A stretch of DNA of 49,784 nucleotides from CAZELM01 sp964512995 (GTDB lineage: Bacteria; CSSED10-310): positions 1-49,784 of the forward strand of contig CAZELM010000034.1 of the NCBI GenBank assembly GCA_964512995.1, written 5' to 3'. Positions 8,036 through 16,802 of the stretch are shown piece after piece; position 1 is the first letter of the stretch, and the number at the start of each line of letters is the position of its first letter. The translations under genes and the position numbers were made by a program. The notes under the pieces were generated by a model, which worked only from the letters and a program-made list of their open reading frames with translations, was not told the DNA's origin and made no database searches.

Positions 8036-9031
8036 CTGAACGAGATTCATACGCCAATATTAGATCGTATTGCCACAATACTCGTCACCGAAAATGATTT
8101 TTTGATTTCCTCACATATTCGGGCAGATGGTGATGCAATTTCTGGGGTTTGCTTCATGGTATCCATCTTAAAAAGGCTGAATAAAAACGTTTACGCCGTA
8201 TTGCAGGACGGTTCCATCGACATGAAATATGCCTTCCTCCAAGGTTTCAAAGATATTCGGCTGCTTCACGAGGGATTACCTCCATTCAATCCCCGAATAG
8301 CACTGCTTCTGGACACGCCATCCTATTCCCGGCTGGGCGATACCGGGGAATGGGTGCGACGGTGTGAATCCATCATTTGTATTGATCACCATATTTCAAT
8401 GGGTGGATTCAATGGAGTGGATTTCATCGACGAGCATGCGTCATCGACATGTGAACTATTGGGACTTCTTGCTCCGCGGCTTCCCATCCCATTGGATGCC
8501 AATCTCGCTGAAATCCTGTATTCCGGAATTGTATTCGATACCGGCCAGTTTCGTTTCTCCAATACGACCGAACGAACCCATCGAGTTGTGGCAACGCTTC
8601 TGGAAGCGGGAGCAGATCCGGAGAAGATATCGGAACGGATATTCTTCCGGTGGTCGTTGCTTCGAGCAAAGACGATGGCCAGAATACTGAATGAAATCGC
8701 GCTTTATCACAATGATTCCATTGCCATATCCCATCTTGACCATGCATATTTCAGAGACAATCCCAATGCTTGGAATGAACTGGAAGGATTCAGTGATCTG
8801 GGCATATCACTCGATCATGTGAAATTTTCGGCCTTTCTGAAGGAAATCCATGAAAATCATTTCAAAATCAGTTTACGAGCAACAGAGGACTTTGATGCCG
8901 GTTCTGTAGCCGCTCGGTTTGGGGGTGGTGGTCACAAGAAAGCCGCCGGATGCGAGTTGACCGGATCATTTGAGGACGTTCGTTCCAGGCTGCTCACCGT
9001 GATTCGCGAAGTGAATTTCGATAGCAAATGA
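8036..9031 (+). CDS. DHH-family phosphoesterase (NrnA/oligoribonuclease or c-di-AMP phosphodiesterase type)
   Basis: Motifs appear in family order: SHIRADGDA (metal site I), LLDTPSYSRLGD, CIDHH (the DHH motif), GIVFDTGQF, and a C-terminal DHHA1 domain with GGGGHKKAAG. Members cleave short RNAs (nanoRNA) or cyclic dinucleotides with Mn2+ in the cytoplasm. The length of about 330 residues is typical. The start is unusual: the first in-frame ATG/GTG/TTG is a TTG at 8102 with no SD, which would begin the protein right at the first catalytic strand. The frame is open upstream, and a good SD (AGAAGGAGA, 8022-8030) lies just before CTG 8036 (or ATT 8033), giving the expected leading helix LNEIHTPILDRIATIL. 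I chose CTG 8036; a sequencing error is an alternative. Confidence 0.85.
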   Translation: MNEIHTPILDRIATILVTENDFLISSHIRADGDAISGVCFMVSILKRLNKNVYAVLQDGSIDMKYAFLQGFKDIRLLHEGLPPFNPRIALLLDTPSYSRLGDTGEWVRRCESIICIDHHISMGGFNGVDFIDEHASSTCELLGLLAPRLPIPLDANLAEILYSGIVFDTGQFRFSNTTERTHRVVATLLEAGADPEKISERIFFRWSLLRAKTMARILNEIALYHNDSIAISHLDHAYFRDNPNAWNELEGFSDLGISLDHVKFSAFLKEIHENHFKISLRATEDFDAGSVAARFGGGGHKKAAGCELTGSFEDVRSRLLTVIREVNFDSK

Positions 9032-9070
9032 ACCTTGTAAATTTTAATATCAACGAGGCTGCAATCGTTC

Positions 9071-9099
9071 TTGACGATCGCATAACATCATCATATGAT
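9071..9099 (+). promoter_or_regulatory. Sigma70-type promoter for the cysteine-cluster gene
   Basis: TTGACG (9071-9076) and TATGAT (9094-9099), spacer 17 bp; predicted start near 9106, 74 nt before the ATG at 9180. The -10 overlaps a perfect 12-bp palindrome CATCATATGATG followed by T-runs, which could also terminate upstream transcription. Confidence 0.5.
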
Positions 9100-9179
9100 G
9101 CATTTTTTGACCTTTTTAATTTCGGAGAATTATCTGTGAAAAAATATCATATTTCGTGCCGAGTGATTGATCGAAGACA

Positions 9180-9539
9180 ATGAATCATTCAAAAACAGTG
9201 ACTCCTCCATCCGTTCATGAACCATCGAGTAAACCATCCGGAGCTGATTCCAGTCCGGGAATGAGTGCGGCTGAGTTTATCACGCAACTCATCGTCAAAA
9301 TTATTCGTCAATGTACCATGTTTTTGCCCGTTTCCAAACATCGGACGGGATCCTGTATCCACTGTGGCGCTTGCTGCAAACTGGTCTTCAAGTGCCCATT
9401 TCTGAAATACTCTGCGGATCAGCATTCATATTGTGCCATTTATTCGATACGCCCTTGGAGCTGCCGGAAGTATCCGAGAGTGGCATTTGAATCCTCGACA
9501 AAATCCCAATGTGGATTTCGATTTACTCGTCCCAATTGA
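9180..9539 (+). CDS. YkgJ-family cysteine-cluster protein (putative Zn/Fe-binding)
   Basis: 119 residues. The C-terminal half carries the family pattern: SCIHCGACCK (three Cys in a CxxCGxCC cluster), CPFL, CAIYSIRPWSCRKYP. These cysteines are thought to bind zinc or an iron-sulphur centre; the function of the family is not established. The N-terminal 50 residues are Ser/Pro-rich with a short hydrophobic/basic stretch and no clear domain. ATG at 9180 is the only reasonable start, although no strong SD is visible. It is followed by 120 bp without a gene before the DUF488 gene. Confidence 0.75.
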   Translation: MNHSKTVTPPSVHEPSSKPSGADSSPGMSAAEFITQLIVKIIRQCTMFLPVSKHRTGSCIHCGACCKLVFKCPFLKYSADQHSYCAIYSIRPWSCRKYPRVAFESSTKSQCGFRFTRPN

Positions 9540-9662
9540 TTCTGTATCCTTGCAGATGAAGTCTATGGGGATCTTAAACAATTCAATGCTCAGCTCTTTA
9601 ATTGTTTCGTAGATATCATGACATTATTCATCATGAATGGTTTCATTGACGGCTGAATCCGG

Positions 9663-10223
9663 ATGCTGACACAATCCCCAAATGTGGATTACACGATTCC
9701 TGATTCAGATAATCCAATAACCATATTCACTATCGGCCATGGCCGAATTTCCATCTATAACCTGATTCGTCTTCTGGTGTTGAATCGTATCCAGCTCGTT
9801 ATCGATGTTCGATCCATTCCATACAGCCGAATGGCTCCACAATTCAATAAAAACTCCCTGGAGATGAACTTGAGGGAGAGTGGTTTCGAGTATCGGTATG
9901 GTGGAAAGCATCTGGGTGGATTCCCCACGGGTAAAAAACCAGCTCCAGGAATGAATATCGATTATCAGTGGATGGCTGAGCAGACGATTTTCAAGCAGGG
10001 GATCCGGAGAGTGATCGAACTGGCGGAACGCGACCGGTTGGTGCTGCTTTGTGCAGAAGAAAATCCATACCACTGCCATCGCCATCATCTGATTACTCCT
10101 GCTCTATTGAAAATGGGCATCCAGGTTATCCATATCCGCCACTCGGGGCAGCGTGAGAATGTGACCGAGATTCATCATGAGCTTTTTGATAACCCTGATG
10201 GAGGAAAAGATGGGATCAATTGA
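9663..10223 (+). CDS. DUF488 family protein
   Basis: 186 residues with the hallmarks of DUF488: FTIGHGRISIYNLI near the N-terminus, VIDVRSIPYSR, FEYRYGGKHLGG, and a C-terminal LLCAEENPYHCHRHHL followed by GIQVIHIRHSGQ. The conserved Asp/Arg and Cys-His-Arg residues look like an active site, but the family has no assigned reaction. Start ATG 9663 lacks a clear SD. The gene is followed 59 bp later by the saccharopine-dehydrogenase-like gene on the same strand. Confidence 0.85.
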   Translation: MLTQSPNVDYTIPDSDNPITIFTIGHGRISIYNLIRLLVLNRIQLVIDVRSIPYSRMAPQFNKNSLEMNLRESGFEYRYGGKHLGGFPTGKKPAPGMNIDYQWMAEQTIFKQGIRRVIELAERDRLVLLCAEENPYHCHRHHLITPALLKMGIQVIHIRHSGQRENVTEIHHELFDNPDGGKDGIN

Positions 10224-10282
10224 CGAAATACGCATGATTCGATAATGGTACTGTTTTTGGAACCCATTCAGGAGGATTGGAC

Positions 10283-11464
10283 ATGGCTCAAAAATACAAA
10301 TATGCAGTGATTGGAAGTGGCATGCAGGGTACGGCTGAAGGGTATGATCTGGCATGTTATGGAGATGCTTTTCAGATCATTATGGCAGATATCGACGAAA
10401 CAGCGGCATACCGGGCAGCAGATCGCATCAATTGCCTGACCGGCATCAATATCGCGTCTGGCGTGAAGCTGGATGCTCGGGACGAGCAAGCCCTCGCGAC
10501 ACTTTTAAGTGATGTGGATGTATGTTGCGGTGCAGCTCATTATGCGTTGAATCTGCCGTTAACCCGGGCTTGTATCAAAGCGAAAAGCCATTATTGCGAT
10601 ATGGGTGGCAATACCGGAGTTGTACAGAAACAACACGAGCTGGATTCGGAAGCCCAGCGGCAGGGAGTCACCATTGTGCCTGATTGCGGACTGGCACCTG
10701 GACTCGCGAACATACTCGCAGCCCGATGCCTGCAACAACTCGATTGTGATGATATCCAAGTCCGATGTGGCGGTCTGCCGCAAAACCCAAAACCACCATT
10801 AGATTATCGGATTGTCTTCTCGGTGGCTGGTTTAACGAATGAATACACGGGAAACTGTGTTGAAATCCGCGATCATCGCATCACCGAAGTTCCGGCATTC
10901 ACGGAATTGGAGTCGCTGGAATTTCCCGCTCCGGTTGGAAAATGTGAAGCATTCCTGACATCCGGTGGAACATCAACAGGTCCTTGGAGTTTTTTAGGAA
11001 AAGTCAAAAACTACGGATACAAAACCGTGCGCTACTCCGGTCATTATATAAAAATGCGTGCGATGATCGATATGGGTTTTCTGGATCTTGATCCAATTCC
11101 GGTTGGTCAGGTGGAGATTGTTCCGCGGGAATTATTCCACGTGCTTGCCAAATCCCGGTTAGCTTTTCCGGAAGACAAAGATCTGGTAGTCCTGAGAGTG
11201 ACGGCATCAGGAGTTGACAAATCGGGGCATAAAACCCGGATGATCCAGGAAATGATGGATTTTCAGGATGATTGCACGGGATTCACTGCCATGGAACGCA
11301 CCACCGCATTTTCCGCTTCGATCGTAGCTATCATGCTGGCCCACGGCGAATTACCGTCTGGCGTGAAGCCGCTGGAACTGATCGTGGATGGTGATCGATG
11401 TGTCACCGAACTCGCGAGGCGAAACATAATCATTCACACCGTTTTTGACCCGATCCGCTCGTGA
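10283..11464 (+). CDS. Saccharopine dehydrogenase-family oxidoreductase
   Basis: About 393 residues. The N-terminus is a Rossmann nucleotide-binding fold (KYAVIGSGMQGTAEGYDLA). The middle has CCGAAHYALNLPLTRACI, HYCDMGGN and VPDCGLAPGLANILA, all typical of saccharopine dehydrogenase-like and lysine 6-dehydrogenase-like enzymes. The exact substrate cannot be told from sequence; an amino-acid dehydrogenase role in lysine metabolism is the closest guess. AGGAGG at 10270-10275 fits ATG 10283 (7-nt spacer); the in-frame TTG at 10277 is too close to the SD. Its end comes 49 bp before the start chosen for the next gene. Confidence 0.8.
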   Translation: MAQKYKYAVIGSGMQGTAEGYDLACYGDAFQIIMADIDETAAYRAADRINCLTGINIASGVKLDARDEQALATLLSDVDVCCGAAHYALNLPLTRACIKAKSHYCDMGGNTGVVQKQHELDSEAQRQGVTIVPDCGLAPGLANILAARCLQQLDCDDIQVRCGGLPQNPKPPLDYRIVFSVAGLTNEYTGNCVEIRDHRITEVPAFTELESLEFPAPVGKCEAFLTSGGTSTGPWSFLGKVKNYGYKTVRYSGHYIKMRAMIDMGFLDLDPIPVGQVEIVPRELFHVLAKSRLAFPEDKDLVVLRVTASGVDKSGHKTRMIQEMMDFQDDCTGFTAMERTTAFSASIVAIMLAHGELPSGVKPLELIVDGDRCVTELARRNIIIHTVFDPIRS

Positions 11465-11513
11465 CATAAACAATTTACATCAAAATCAGTCGACTGGATC
11501 GCCAATATCATCG

Positions 11514-14500
11514 ATGAACGCAACGAGCACTCTTACAGATTGTGTTTATGAGCAATCAATGGGAACTGCGCCTCAATTCCCGGTCAGATTTACTATTTTC
11601 AGATCATGGATTCGCGCCGTCCTCATCACTGTTCTGGCTCATATTGTGTGTTTGTGTGTTGCCAGAGCAGAGGGAACTGTTCCGGAAATATCCATATTGG
11701 ATACAGCTCTGTCATTGACCCGTAACTATCGAACTGATATTCGGATGCCGCAGCCCTGGGAGCTTGGATATGTCACAGCCGGACGATTCCCGGCAATAAA
11801 CGACATATTACTCAATCCGTTCTACCTGCCACCCTTTGCACACGTCTATGGTGCTCACCTGAATGGCTCACGGAGTTCTATTACTCCGAATACGATCTTC
11901 ATGCGAATCCTGGAGATGACGGGAGGATCGCGGGATGATCAGGACCCGCCCAGAAACCATCAACGCAGCCTCATTGATGTTTTTGAAGACATGCGGATTC
12001 GAAACCAGCGAGGATTTTTCTCACCTGAGAATCGAAAATATCTGGAGGAGAAGATTCAGGCGTTACCGGAGGGTTTAGAGGAACCGATTGCCATTCTCTG
12101 CGATGCGCTTCTGGAAGCCACAATTCTCCGCAAAGAAGCCTTATCACGGTTGACTGACAAAGAGATCACCTCGATTACTGACGACCTGTTAAAGCTCTTT
12201 ATCGAACCTGAAGATCGAGGAATGATGAAGCTTCCACAGAGTCCGGATGCCATACAAATCGAAACCATCAAGACCATCCAGAAAGTGAATTTGCCAAAAT
12301 TGTTTCTCGGAATGGAGCTTCTCACCGAAGCGATTGAGATCACCCGACCCAAACTCCAATCCGTTCTGCAGGACATTCGGCCGGATAAAAACGATGAAAT
12401 TCTATTGGAGTATAACTCACCGATCGGTCCCATTGTGATTGGTGGTCCCGGCATGAATCGGTATGACCGGGATATTGCGCTTTTGGTCGATCTGGATGGT
12501 TCGGATGTGTATTATAATAATGCAGGTGGCTGTTTGCCGATTTCTTCTGGAGTTGCATGTCTGATTGATATGGGTGGAAACGATTTTTACCATGACACCC
12601 GGAACGGCGTTCAGGGAAGTGGGATACTCGGAATCGGCCTGTTGATCGATTACCTTGGCTCAGATACCTATATTTCAGGATCCTGGAGTCAAGGGGCTGC
12701 GTATTCCGGAGCCGGGATGCTGTATGATGAGAAGGGTTCGGATCATTATCGCGGAGACGTACTGATCCAGGGAGCAGCGGCATTCGGTATCGGAACAATG
12801 ATTGATATCGAAGGTGATGATGTCCTGATTTGTGATTCGATGGGGCAGGGATTTGGATCTACACTCGGAGCTGGCATTCTGGTGAATGGCTCCGGAACCG
12901 ATTCCTATACCGCAGGCCGGTCTGACTGCACCTCTTATTCGATCTATAGTGGATTTGCACAGGGATCCGGTATTGGATTTCGATCGTTGGATCCCAATCC
13001 ATCGACCAGTTATTGGGGAGGTATTGGATTTTTAGTCGATGCCCAAGGAAATGATTCCTATTTCTCACCCACTCACTCCCAGGGAGCGGCTTACTTTCTG
13101 TCGATGGGAATCCTCCTCGACAATCAAGGAAACGATCTTTATGACAGCAGATCGCTTTCTCAGGGTTCAGGGAGTTACCTGAGTGGTGGTGTTTTAATAG
13201 ATCAGAGTGGAAATGATATCTATAACACCCATTCGTCAGCTCAGGGATTTGCCCGATATGCCGCTGTTGGAATGCTGCTGGATTATTCCGGAGATGATCA
13301 CTATATTGTTACGGACGGATATGGCCAAGGGAGCGCGCAAAATAAAAACAGTCTGGCATTACAGATCGACTATGATGGCGATGATCGTTATGTCGGCGGG
13401 TTCTTTCTACGCGGGAACGCACCTCCAGAATGGGATCCGGATCAATGGTGCATAGGAATCATGATCGACCACAGAGGTCAGGATATGTATATCACCGATG
13501 GCCAGATCTCTTCGGACCATAAAAACAACACGACATGGCATCCATTTAATGGAGCGGTCGGGATTGACACGCTCCTGCCCCCCGCACTTTACTTCATCAA
13601 CCAATCCGCAAACTCCCGGATCCAGCAATACAATATGAGTTCTGTGAGCCCTCTGGAAGACAACAGGAGCAACTCCCGATTGGGTTCCGGAGATCCATTC
13701 GCTCGATTCAATGCCTTGTCAAGAATCGATTCGATGGGCAGCGATGCTTTGCCCATCATTGTCAAAGCGATGCAACGTGGTCATTCAGAATTCCGTCGAG
13801 TATTACAGGAAGGAACAGATCTGATTCTGCTTCAGTCTCAGCACCGAGACGCTGATATGACACAGTTACTGCCTCTCGTACATAGTGTTGATCCGGAGAC
13901 ACGTTGGTGGGTTTTGATGTTGTTTGAAAAATACGGATTCCGAAGTGCTGCGCACGACATCCGTTCTCTTCTTGATGATACCGAAGCAGATATCCGAAGA
14001 GCTGCCATTCGGATACTGGCGACATTCGGTGACACCCAAAAACTTGAACAATTAAAATCAATGGTGACACAGGATCAAGATGCCCGGTGTCGACGAGCGG
14101 CATTGGAAGCCATCGCCATACTGGATGCAGATCATTTCTTACCATTGTGCCGATCAGCCTTGCGTGATCCGGATTTTGATGTGCAATTTAAAGCGATTCA
14201 ATATATCATTGAATGGAAAGATCGTACATCTGCAAAAATTCTTCAGGAACTTGTACAGAATACCGATGTGAAAATACGGATCGCTTCCGCAAAAGCGCTG
14301 GTACAACTCGGCGAAAAAGGTGGAATTCCTGTTTTGATTGACTTATTAGACAACATCCCACTGGAGTACCATATTCATCCGAATGAAAGCTCCCTTTCTT
14401 TTTTCCTCGCGGAATATACAGGTGCGGAATTCGGATTCGATCAAGAATCCTGGAACCAATGGTGGGTCGATGCAGGGCCGTCATTGGATATGAAAAAAAT

Positions 14501-14897
14501 CGCTCAAGCGAGGGTAACATTCTTGTCGATCATGAAATCCTCTACGACCGTGAGTGCATCCACACTAGTCACACAACTGAAACAGGCGAGAAACACTTTT
14601 CCATACTATCATGGGATCGATTCCCGACTGGCGGAAGTGGTTCACCACCGTGCGGATGGATTATTGGAACAAAATACAACCGATCCCAAAACCGCACTGG
14701 AACTGGCCTTGATCGCAGCGTCGATGAATCCATCCACTGACTATCGTGCGTCTCTGGCAAAAGCCTATTTCGCCAATGGTCTTTCAGAAAAGGCGATCGC
14801 TGAAATCAATGGTTGTATCGATGAAGAGCCTCAGAATTATGATTATCGCAGACTGAGAGACATGTTTCGGGGTCCCAGGAAGCAGTCGATGAAATAA
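11514..14897 (+). CDS. Giant secreted protein: GND-Y beta-repeat domain, HEAT repeats and TPR-like tail
   Basis: About 1127 residues. The hydrophobic segment near residues 24-42 (IRAVLITVLAHIVCLCVARAE) is a signal peptide. From about residue 323 to 662 there are some eleven repeats of 25-30 residues with the pattern G-x-G-x-L-(I/L)-D-x-x-G-(N/S/D)-D-x-Y ... QG-(A/S); examples are LIDMGGNDFY, LIDYLGSDTY, LVDAQGNDSY and LIDQSGNDIY. They suggest a beta-solenoid and superficially resemble Ca-binding RTX half-motifs. HEAT/armadillo-like helical repeats follow (about 726-956: DIRRAAIRILATFGD, RRAALEAIAILD, KIRIASAKALVQLGE). The tail has one or two TPR-like helix pairs (SLAKAYFANGLSEKAIAEIN). Function unknown; an extracytoplasmic scaffold is inferred. 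The start is uncertain: ATG 11514 and ATG 11559 both lack an SD, and an in-frame TTG at 11445 overlaps the previous gene. Confidence 0.8.
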   Translation: MNATSTLTDCVYEQSMGTAPQFPVRFTIFRSWIRAVLITVLAHIVCLCVARAEGTVPEISILDTALSLTRNYRTDIRMPQPWELGYVTAGRFPAINDILLNPFYLPPFAHVYGAHLNGSRSSITPNTIFMRILEMTGGSRDDQDPPRNHQRSLIDVFEDMRIRNQRGFFSPENRKYLEEKIQALPEGLEEPIAILCDALLEATILRKEALSRLTDKEITSITDDLLKLFIEPEDRGMMKLPQSPDAIQIETIKTIQKVNLPKLFLGMELLTEAIEITRPKLQSVLQDIRPDKNDEILLEYNSPIGPIVIGGPGMNRYDRDIALLVDLDGSDVYYNNAGGCLPISSGVACLIDMGGNDFYHDTRNGVQGSGILGIGLLIDYLGSDTYISGSWSQGAAYSGAGMLYDEKGSDHYRGDVLIQGAAAFGIGTMIDIEGDDVLICDSMGQGFGSTLGAGILVNGSGTDSYTAGRSDCTSYSIYSGFAQGSGIGFRSLDPNPSTSYWGGIGFLVDAQGNDSYFSPTHSQGAAYFLSMGILLDNQGNDLYDSRSLSQGSGSYLSGGVLIDQSGNDIYNTHSSAQGFARYAAVGMLLDYSGDDHYIVTDGYGQGSAQNKNSLALQIDYDGDDRYVGGFFLRGNAPPEWDPDQWCIGIMIDHRGQDMYITDGQISSDHKNNTTWHPFNGAVGIDTLLPPALYFINQSANSRIQQYNMSSVSPLEDNRSNSRLGSGDPFARFNALSRIDSMGSDALPIIVKAMQRGHSEFRRVLQEGTDLILLQSQHRDADMTQLLPLVHSVDPETRWWVLMLFEKYGFRSAAHDIRSLLDDTEADIRRAAIRILATFGDTQKLEQLKSMVTQDQDARCRRAALEAIAILDADHFLPLCRSALRDPDFDVQFKAIQYIIEWKDRTSAKILQELVQNTDVKIRIASAKALVQLGEKGGIPVLIDLLDNIPLEYHIHPNESSLSFFLAEYTGAEFGFDQESWNQWWVDAGPSLDMKKIAQARVTFLSIMKSSTTVSASTLVTQLKQARNTFPYYHGIDSRLAEVVHHRADGLLEQNTTDPKTALELALIAASMNPSTDYRASLAKAYFANGLSEKAIAEINGCIDEEPQNYDYRRLRDMFRGPRKQSMK

Positions 14898-14992
14898 TAA
14901 GATGACGTGGCGGAGTATTGTGGTTATGATGATGGGACGTTGTCATTGGGCAACACTAACACAAAAATCTATTCACAGGGAGAAAAAGAAGC

Positions 14993-16198
14993 GTGAATCG
15001 GATCTTGGTCATTCTAGTTGTTTTATTTTTCTGTTTCACAACAAACACACTTTACGCGCAGGAAGAGCCGGTGGACGAATCACCGGTTGTCATGCCTTCC
15101 GATGATGGTCAAAATTCAGATCCTGCTATAAAGGCACCGAACTGTAAAGCAGCCGCAGTGATGGAAGTATCATCCGGCGAATTGATATATCAATACAATG
15201 CCAATGAACCTCTACCACCTGCTTCCATGGTAAAACTGATGTCGATTTACATTGCCATGGAAAAATTAGCGAACGAAACGATCCATCTTGATGACATTTT
15301 GAAAGTCTCCGCAAATGCATCCAAAATGGGTGGTTCTCAAGTGTATTTACGTGAAGGGGAAGAGTTCACATTGGAGCAGTTGCTGAAAGCTGTCATTATT
15401 CAATCTGCTAACGATGCGTCCATGGCGATTGCAGAATATATTGGAGGTAACTCCCAGGGATTTGTCGATCTGATGAATGAAAAAGCGAAAGAACTCGGGA
15501 TGAAAAATTCTCATTTTTCATCACCCCATGGTCTTCCTCCTGCACAAGACCAGTCCCCGGATCTGGTTTCAGCGGCTGATTTTGCCATTCTGGCTCGAGC
15601 GATGATCCTCCATTATCCCAAAGTGCTCGAATGGAGCAGCATTGAACAAGAGAATTTTCGGGACGGAAAATTTCAGATGACCAATACCAACCGGCTGCTG
15701 AGAAAATTTCCTGGCTGTGATGGACTTAAAACTGGTTTTTATCAAAAAGCCGGATTCTGTGTCACAGCCACTGCGGAACGGAAAGGCATCCGCGTGATTT
15801 CTGTTGTAATGGGTTGTGAAAAAGGGAAAGAACGGTTTGAGGAAGCAGCCCGATTGATGTCATGGGGATTCAACCAATTTAAAAAACTGGACCTTATTGC
15901 CAAAGGGACACCGGCTAAAAATCCTATTCCCATCATCAACGGCGTAAAAAAGGAGATATTTCCGGTAACCGTTTCCGACCTCCAGGCAGTTATCCCCTTG
16001 GGCAAAGAGAAAGAAGTAATGATCAAAACAACGATGGTAAAGGAACTCACTGCACCCGTAGCTCCCAATACAGAATGCGGAACAATCGCGTTTATATTGA
16101 ATGATCGCGAGATTGGATCAGTAAAGCTTGCATCCAATGAAGAAATTCCCAAGCTGGGATTTTGGGGACGTATCATGCGTATGATTGGACTCGATTGA
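14993..16198 (+). CDS. dacA: D-alanyl-D-alanine carboxypeptidase (PBP5/DacA family)
   Basis: GTG start at 14993 after AGGGAG. 401 residues with a signal peptide ending TLYA (residue 22). The serine-peptidase S11 motifs are all present: SMVK (Ser78, Lys81), SAN (138-140) and KTG (246-248). A C-terminal beta domain (PBP5_C) and a short terminal amphipathic stretch (GFWGRIMRMIGLD), as used for membrane attachment, follow. The enzyme trims the terminal D-Ala from peptidoglycan pentapeptides in the periplasm. Its stop is 17 bp from the end of the convergent cvpA-like gene. Confidence 0.93.
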   Translation: MNRILVILVVLFFCFTTNTLYAQEEPVDESPVVMPSDDGQNSDPAIKAPNCKAAAVMEVSSGELIYQYNANEPLPPASMVKLMSIYIAMEKLANETIHLDDILKVSANASKMGGSQVYLREGEEFTLEQLLKAVIIQSANDASMAIAEYIGGNSQGFVDLMNEKAKELGMKNSHFSSPHGLPPAQDQSPDLVSAADFAILARAMILHYPKVLEWSSIEQENFRDGKFQMTNTNRLLRKFPGCDGLKTGFYQKAGFCVTATAERKGIRVISVVMGCEKGKERFEEAARLMSWGFNQFKKLDLIAKGTPAKNPIPIINGVKKEIFPVTVSDLQAVIPLGKEKEVMIKTTMVKELTAPVAPNTECGTIAFILNDREIGSVKLASNEEIPKLGFWGRIMRMIGLD

Positions 16199-16214
16199 CA
16201 TCCAATTCAACGCA

Positions 16215-16802
16215 TCATGAGATCTTTTTTTCCTTTGCAGTTGAATTTGGTGAGGGAGGATTTTCAGGTGGGCGGAATTCTCGGGAGTTTCCCATCCAAC
16301 GTTTCGGATTCAAATAGTGCTGCCAGGACTCCGGAAGCAGATGGATGGCATATCGGGTTGCTTGAATAAGTGGGGGACCCATAAGTGATTCATTGATGAT
16401 CGGCTTCATCGTTTCTACAGATGAGAGTACAATCAGAATCGCTGCAATCAACAATGATCCCTTTGCCAGTCCCAGCATACCGCCCATCAAACGATCAAGC
16501 CATCCCAATTTCATGCGTTTAAAAAGATTCTTGAAAAAAAAACCTGCGGCAGTGCCCGTAAACCAGAACCCGAAATATATAATAATAAAAGCGATCACTC
16601 GTCCAAAAAACGATTCTTTAAACTTTAAAACCTCTCCAAGGATATCTCCAATCGGTCGAGCAAAAATCATGGCTGTTCCAAATCCGACGATTGAACCAGC
16701 CAACCCGAATATCGCTCTAAAAAACCCACGAAACACACCCAGAAAAAAGGGTAATGTCAGAATCAACAAAACCACGATATCCAATGCCGAAAGAGCAATC
16801 AT
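16215..16802 (-). CDS. cvpA: CvpA family membrane protein
   Basis: 195 residues with four hydrophobic segments (about residues 5-25, 28-50, 68-88 and 110-130) and the CvpA pattern: ALDIVVLLILTLPFFLGVFRGF at the start, GRVIAFIIIYFGFWF, and LDRLMGGMLGLAKGSLL. Family members are needed for colicin V production or envelope maintenance; their molecular role is unclear. SD GGAAGGTG precedes the ATG, which overlaps the stop of the upstream glycosyltransferase gene by 4 bp (ATGA), so the two are translationally coupled. Confidence 0.9.
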   Translation of the reverse strand: MIALSALDIVVLLILTLPFFLGVFRGFFRAIFGLAGSIVGFGTAMIFARPIGDILGEVLKFKESFFGRVIAFIIIYFGFWFTGTAAGFFFKNLFKRMKLGWLDRLMGGMLGLAKGSLLIAAILIVLSSVETMKPIINESLMGPPLIQATRYAIHLLPESWQHYLNPKRWMGNSREFRPPENPPSPNSTAKEKKIS

